Positions 60,773 to 64,000 of a DNA stretch of 64,000 nucleotides are shown here, one piece after another (within the stretch, counting starts at the first letter, position 1; every line of letters starts with the position of its first letter). The DNA comes from Rhodobacteraceae bacterium HTCC2083. GTDB lineage: Bacteria > Pseudomonadota > Alphaproteobacteria > Rhodobacterales > Rhodobacteraceae. The notes beneath the pieces were generated by a model, which did no database searches, was not told the DNA's origin, and worked only from the letters and a program-made list of their open reading frames with translations. Location of the stretch: assembly GCA_000156115.1 (NCBI GenBank), contig DS995276.1:2898178-2962177 (forward strand), given 5' to 3'. The translations under genes were made by a program, and so were the position numbers.

Positions 60773-60802
60773 GACTGCATATAAGAAGGTCGTTAGACGC
60801 AC

Positions 60803-61475
60803 GTCTAGTTGATTATAGGACTAAGGCGACGCCAACCGACCTGAAGTTTATAATGCCGTCCCTGAAGATTCGACGCAAGAACGAGAGAAACCCTACCATG
60901 GTAGGGTCGGCCTTCGCACTTTCTCAGCTTGTGCGGCAACGGCTCGGCTGGACTGAGGCTGGAGCCGAGATAATGATAACGTTGTTGGAAGATATACCTG
61001 GAGGCGAGTACCGGAGTCGTAAACGGATCTGTTTTATTTATATAATACAATAATTTACAAGAAACGTAGGCCCCTCGTTCTTTTCTCGTATAGGTCCCTA
61101 AGTTAGTGTTTTGACCTCTAAATAATGCCGCATTTGTGTGGGTAGTTATGTTTTTTTTGGTGCGTTCTGTGGTATCAACATAGCCGACAACGGGGTCATC
61201 TGATACATCGGGCTGGGACGTGCGTGTTCTTGAGGCTGAGCGGCGTGGTTGGGTTAGATCAAAGAACATCACAGTGGGTGCTGACAGCAACTTCATCAGG
61301 GAAAGCGGAGCCTATGGGACACGTAAGTTCTAAAGAATCCGTTATAGCCCCACCTTTACAGCCTGACAGTTAAATCTTACACTCACCTTACGATCCCTTA
61401 CACCAAGGAATTACACAGCTAGGCCATCAGTGTTAATGTAGTCCAAAGCTGACGTTCTCATTGGCAGGACCGTCA
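60803..61475. other. Intergenic, no supported gene
   Basis: About 670 bases. A 163-codon open frame on the minus strand lacks a ribosome site, domain or plausible composition. No repeat or RNA was recognised. Confidence 0.5.
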
Positions 61476-62303
61476 TTAAACACGTTTCGGCAAAGAACCA
61501 GTTTGCGCTGTCAGAAGCAATTGTCTGGCCTTTTCTATTAAAGGTGTGTCAACCATCTGCCCATCCATCAAGATTGCAGCACCGTTCGCTGCCTCGTTAG
61601 CGTGCATAATCCGTCGGGCCCATTCAAGCTGCTCATCGGACGGAGCAAAGGCAACCTTAATGGTGTCTATCTGGTTGGGATGAATAGCGAGTTTGCCACC
61701 AAACCCTAGCTGACGTGCGTAATTTGCGTCGGCCATCACACGCTCTGGTTCATTTACCAAAACGGTAACGCCATCAATGGGCGAGGGTAGGCAAAAGGCG
61801 CGTGAGTATGTCACCAAAGACAAGCGCGCCAAAAGTAATGCTTCCGTGGTCTCGTCGCACCCGATATCTAATGAGTAGTCGATTGACCCGAAGGCCAACT
61901 GGCACGTTGCCTCCGCCTGACAGATTTCCTGTAGGCCAACAATACCGCAGGCAGTTTCGACTAAAGCGATGACAGGAATATCCGGTCCGACTTGGTCAAT
62001 GTCCGCCGCAGTCTCAGATTTGGGCAACATCACACCAATGCCACCAACACTGCGGACGAGCGCCATATCTGCGTCAAACCACTGCGATGTGGTGGCATTG
62101 ATCCGGATGAAGCACGGGACCGGCAGATCGACCAGATAACTGGCCAAACCGTCACGCGCCTTGGCTTTATCTGCGGCTGGTACGGCATCTTCGAGGTCAA
62201 CTATGATGGCGTCAGCGCCGCTAATTGCAGCCTTGGCTATACGCTCAGGGCGCGTTGCTGGTACAAAAAGGGGCGCGACCGCGGATGAGAATTTTACCGC
62301 CAC
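61476..62303 (-). CDS. CitE/HpcH-family acyl-CoA lyase (malyl/citramalyl-CoA lyase-like)
   Basis: A 275-residue TIM-barrel lyase: LFVPATRPERIAKAAISGADAIIVDLEDAV, a catalytic Arg in CFIRINA, GVMLPKSET, Glu in ALVETACGIV, Asp in AFGSIDYSLDIG and GKLAIHPNQ. These match citrate-lyase beta, malyl-CoA and citramalyl-CoA lyases. It immediately follows the CaiB-type gene, with the stop and start adjacent. With the CoA transferase and MaoC-type hydratase upstream it could cleave citramalyl-CoA to acetyl-CoA and pyruvate. Confidence 0.9.
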   Translation of the reverse strand: MAVKFSSAVAPLFVPATRPERIAKAAISGADAIIVDLEDAVPAADKAKARDGLASYLVDLPVPCFIRINATTSQWFDADMALVRSVGGIGVMLPKSETAADIDQVGPDIPVIALVETACGIVGLQEICQAEATCQLAFGSIDYSLDIGCDETTEALLLARLSLVTYSRAFCLPSPIDGVTVLVNEPERVMADANYARQLGFGGKLAIHPNQIDTIKVAFAPSDEQLEWARRIMHANEAANGAAILMDGQMVDTPLIEKARQLLLTAQTGSLPKRV

Positions 62304-63545
62304 TTACGCGGCAGGCCGAGCTTTAGCGTAATGCGGGCTTTGGACCGTGCCTGTATCAAACAATTGCGCGATCTCAACATCTGGCAGGCCCACGACATCG
62401 CCCAGTATCTCTTCCGTATGCATCCCAAGGATGGGGGCGGGTACAGGTTCTTCCCTTTCAAACTGCGAGAAATTCAAAGGTGAGCCGGGCACAAGAAACT
62501 TGCCGAGGCCGGGCGTTTCAATATCCGCAAAAATAGGATTGTCGATCGATAGGTCAGGATCATGTGCAAGGGCTGTTTCAAAATCGCGAAACACAGACCA
62601 TGTCAGGCTGTTGTCATCAAACAAGGTGCCAATCTCTGCGATGGCTCGTTGGGCAAACCACGGTTTCAGAACTTCAGTAATTGCATCGCGATGAACATAC
62701 CGCTGTCCTTCGTCTGCAAAATTTGCACCAAGTCGCGTGGCAAGTTGGTCCATTTGCGCACCCGTACCTGTGACCTTCACAATGCCCTGCCACTGACGCC
62801 GTGTCAGGCCGATAAGCATCACACGTTCGCCGTCAGCAGAGATGAAATCTTGGCCGTATGCACCGTAGAGCGCGTTGCCTGATTTTTGCCGTTTTGCGCC
62901 ACCTGTCACGGTATCACCGATAATACCCAGATTACCGAGCATGGCTGCAGCCACGTCTTTGAGTGAAAACTCAACATCTTGGCCGTTACCCGTCCGCAAC
63001 CGATGCCGCTCGGCTGCCAAAAGCGCAGAGACTAACATCTGACCGGCGATGCAATCCCATGCTGGTAGCGCATGCGCGACCGGTTCCTCCGATCCGACGG
63101 GACCCGTGATGGCCGGAAATCCAAGCGCAGGGTTCACGGTGTAGTCGACTGCGGGCCGTCCATGACGGTCGCCTTTCAGCGCCACCATGATCAGGTCTTT
63201 GCGATGTTTGGACAACGTTTCATGGTCCATCCATCCGCGAACCTTGAGATTGGTCAGAAATATCCCCGCGTCCTCGCCGGGGGCGGTGATGATTTGCGTC
63301 ACCAATTCTCGCCCGCGATCTGATCGCATGTCGACGGCGATTGACCGTTTGCCTTTGTTCATGCCCGCCCAAAAATGGCTTAGCCCATTGGCCGCGACAG
63401 GCCAGCGCGTCGCATCAAGCCCCCCACCGAGCCGGTCAAACCGGATGACGTCTGCGCCCATTTGCGCCATCGTCATGCCCGCAAGTGGGACAGCGACAAA
63501 GGCGGAACCTTCAACAACCCGCATTCCATTCAAAACTCCAGCCAT
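62304..63545 (-). CDS. Class III (CaiB/BaiF) CoA transferase
   Basis: A 413-residue family III CoA transferase. The N-terminal GMRVVEGSAFVAVPLAGMTMAQMGADVIRFD Rossmann start, AVDYTVNPALGFPAITG (candidate catalytic Asp) and RLRTGNGQDVEFSLKD are typical. GGAGGAA sits eight bases before the ATG at 63545, rejecting the longer frame. It probably moves CoA between dicarboxylates, for example mesaconate, itaconate or citramalate, feeding the hydratase and lyase of the operon. Confidence 0.9.
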   Translation of the reverse strand: MAGVLNGMRVVEGSAFVAVPLAGMTMAQMGADVIRFDRLGGGLDATRWPVAANGLSHFWAGMNKGKRSIAVDMRSDRGRELVTQIITAPGEDAGIFLTNLKVRGWMDHETLSKHRKDLIMVALKGDRHGRPAVDYTVNPALGFPAITGPVGSEEPVAHALPAWDCIAGQMLVSALLAAERHRLRTGNGQDVEFSLKDVAAAMLGNLGIIGDTVTGGAKRQKSGNALYGAYGQDFISADGERVMLIGLTRRQWQGIVKVTGTGAQMDQLATRLGANFADEGQRYVHRDAITEVLKPWFAQRAIAEIGTLFDDNSLTWSVFRDFETALAHDPDLSIDNPIFADIETPGLGKFLVPGSPLNFSQFEREEPVPAPILGMHTEEILGDVVGLPDVEIAQLFDTGTVQSPHYAKARPAA

Positions 63546-63549
63546 CGCA

Positions 63550-64000
63550 CTATTCCTCCCAGATTGTGTTTGCTTGCATCCCTTGGTGGCCATCGACCAA
63601 TCCCGTGCAAAGTTTCATGCCATCTTCTGTCGTCTCGCCAAACAGGTGCATGTCGTCAAAATGGAACATCGGATGAATGCCCCGAAACTGAAATTTACGC
63701 ACGTCACGACCACTGTGCCCCATCGCAGCCCGAAGCAGCAGCATCGCCTGTAACGGCCCATGCACGACCAGGCCAGGATACTTTTCAACAGACTGGGCAT
63801 AGGGTAAATCGTAGTGGATGCGGTGCGCGTTGAATGTGATCGCTGAAAACCGGAACAAGAGAGGTTCTGTAACGGTGACGGCTTCTATCATATCTGGTTT
63901 CGACGGGACCGGCTTTGACTTTGGCGGTACAAAAACTTGCGGAATGTTGAGATAAACAATGTCTTGAGTTTCTTCGACGCATAGAAAATCATCTTCAAAG
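63550..64000 (-). CDS. MaoC-like hydratase (mesaconyl/itaconyl-CoA hydratase type), N terminus outside the window
   Basis: The last 149 codons of a minus-strand gene that continues past the window end. The visible part reads IVYLNIPQVFVPPKSKPV, then SAITFNAHRIHYDLPYA, PGLVVHGPLQAMLLLRAAMG and GIHPMFHFDDMHLFGE. The Asp/His pair of the hot-dog hydratase catalytic loop is in FNAHRIHYD and VVHGPL. This type is known as mesaconyl-C4-CoA or itaconyl-CoA hydratase. It ends four bases before the CoA transferase start, giving the operon order hydratase, transferase, lyase. Confidence 0.87.
   Translation of the reverse strand, partial: FEDDFLCVEETQDIVYLNIPQVFVPPKSKPVPSKPDMIEAVTVTEPLLFRFSAITFNAHRIHYDLPYAQSVEKYPGLVVHGPLQAMLLLRAAMGHSGRDVRKFQFRGIHPMFHFDDMHLFGETTEDGMKLCTGLVDGHQGMQANTIWEE

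Noticed and set aside
60805-61296. 163-codon minus ORF
   Set aside because: No ribosome site or domain, and composition unlike neighbouring proteins.

Overview
The window looks like chromosome from a marine alphaproteobacterium of the Roseobacter group (Rhodobacterales). This is inferred from the gene families: one branched-chain-type ABC importer, three TRAP importers, FCD-type GntR regulators, sulfatases, an LAP/TOMM-type RiPP locus and many decayed IS elements. No rRNA or tRNA gene was recognised, so the placement is not proven.

Region 1 (0.8-17.5 kb) holds two adjacent uptake/catabolism operons. The first, divergent from a LysR regulator, encodes a cytosolic NMT1-like binding protein, a complete Liv-type ABC importer (periplasmic receptor, two permeases, two ATPases), an aldehyde dehydrogenase, an SDR and a flotillin-like protein. 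The second is flanked by TGTATACA operators and has an FCD-GntR regulator, a LigM/GcvT-like demethylase and a DctPQM TRAP importer. An alpha/beta hydrolase lies divergently between them.

Region 2 (17.5-21.8 kb) is a decayed zone: a broken Fn3/autotransporter gene with a G9 tract, an exported pentapeptide-repeat protein, a frameshifted tyrosine-recombinase remnant, an IS3-type transposase tail, and two dispersed repeats (A and B).

Region 3 (21.8-43.1 kb) is an organosulfate-type catabolic island. It has an FCD-GntR regulator, aldehyde dehydrogenase, two glutathione transferases, SDR, two C-type sulfatases, an alkylsulfatase-like metallo-hydrolase and a second MBL hydrolase, a double-domain OsmC protein, a siderophore-interacting-type flavoreductase, membrane proteins, and two TRAP systems (DctPQM and TAXI plus fused permease). 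Eight copies of a TTTGGGATCCCAAA-like palindrome lie in its three main promoter regions, which suggests one regulon.

Region 4 (43.1-44.3 kb) is a second decayed zone carrying repeats A and B again plus a palindromic MITE-like element.

Region 5 (44.3-50.3 kb) is the most striking part: a streptolysin-S-like RiPP locus on the minus strand. Its order is precursor with a CCCC...CCC core, E1-like partner, YcaO cyclodehydratase with a PxPxP end, SagB-type dehydrogenase, an unrecognised roughly 500-residue protein and a small membrane protein. The precursor begins with a twin-arginine-like export signal and no ABC exporter is present.

Region 6 (51.5-57.4 kb) is an overlapping operon for a periplasmic oxidation system: Tat multicopper oxidase, monohaem cytochrome c, exported phytochelatin-synthase-like peptidase, Tat small subunit, FAD-GDH-like GMC dehydrogenase with a CC-C-C iron-sulfur motif, and an MFS carrier.

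Region 7 (57.4-64 kb) has IS and integrase debris around an MscS channel, a DMT carrier, and a CitE-CaiB-MaoC operon probably acting on a C5 dicarboxylyl-CoA, cut by the window end.
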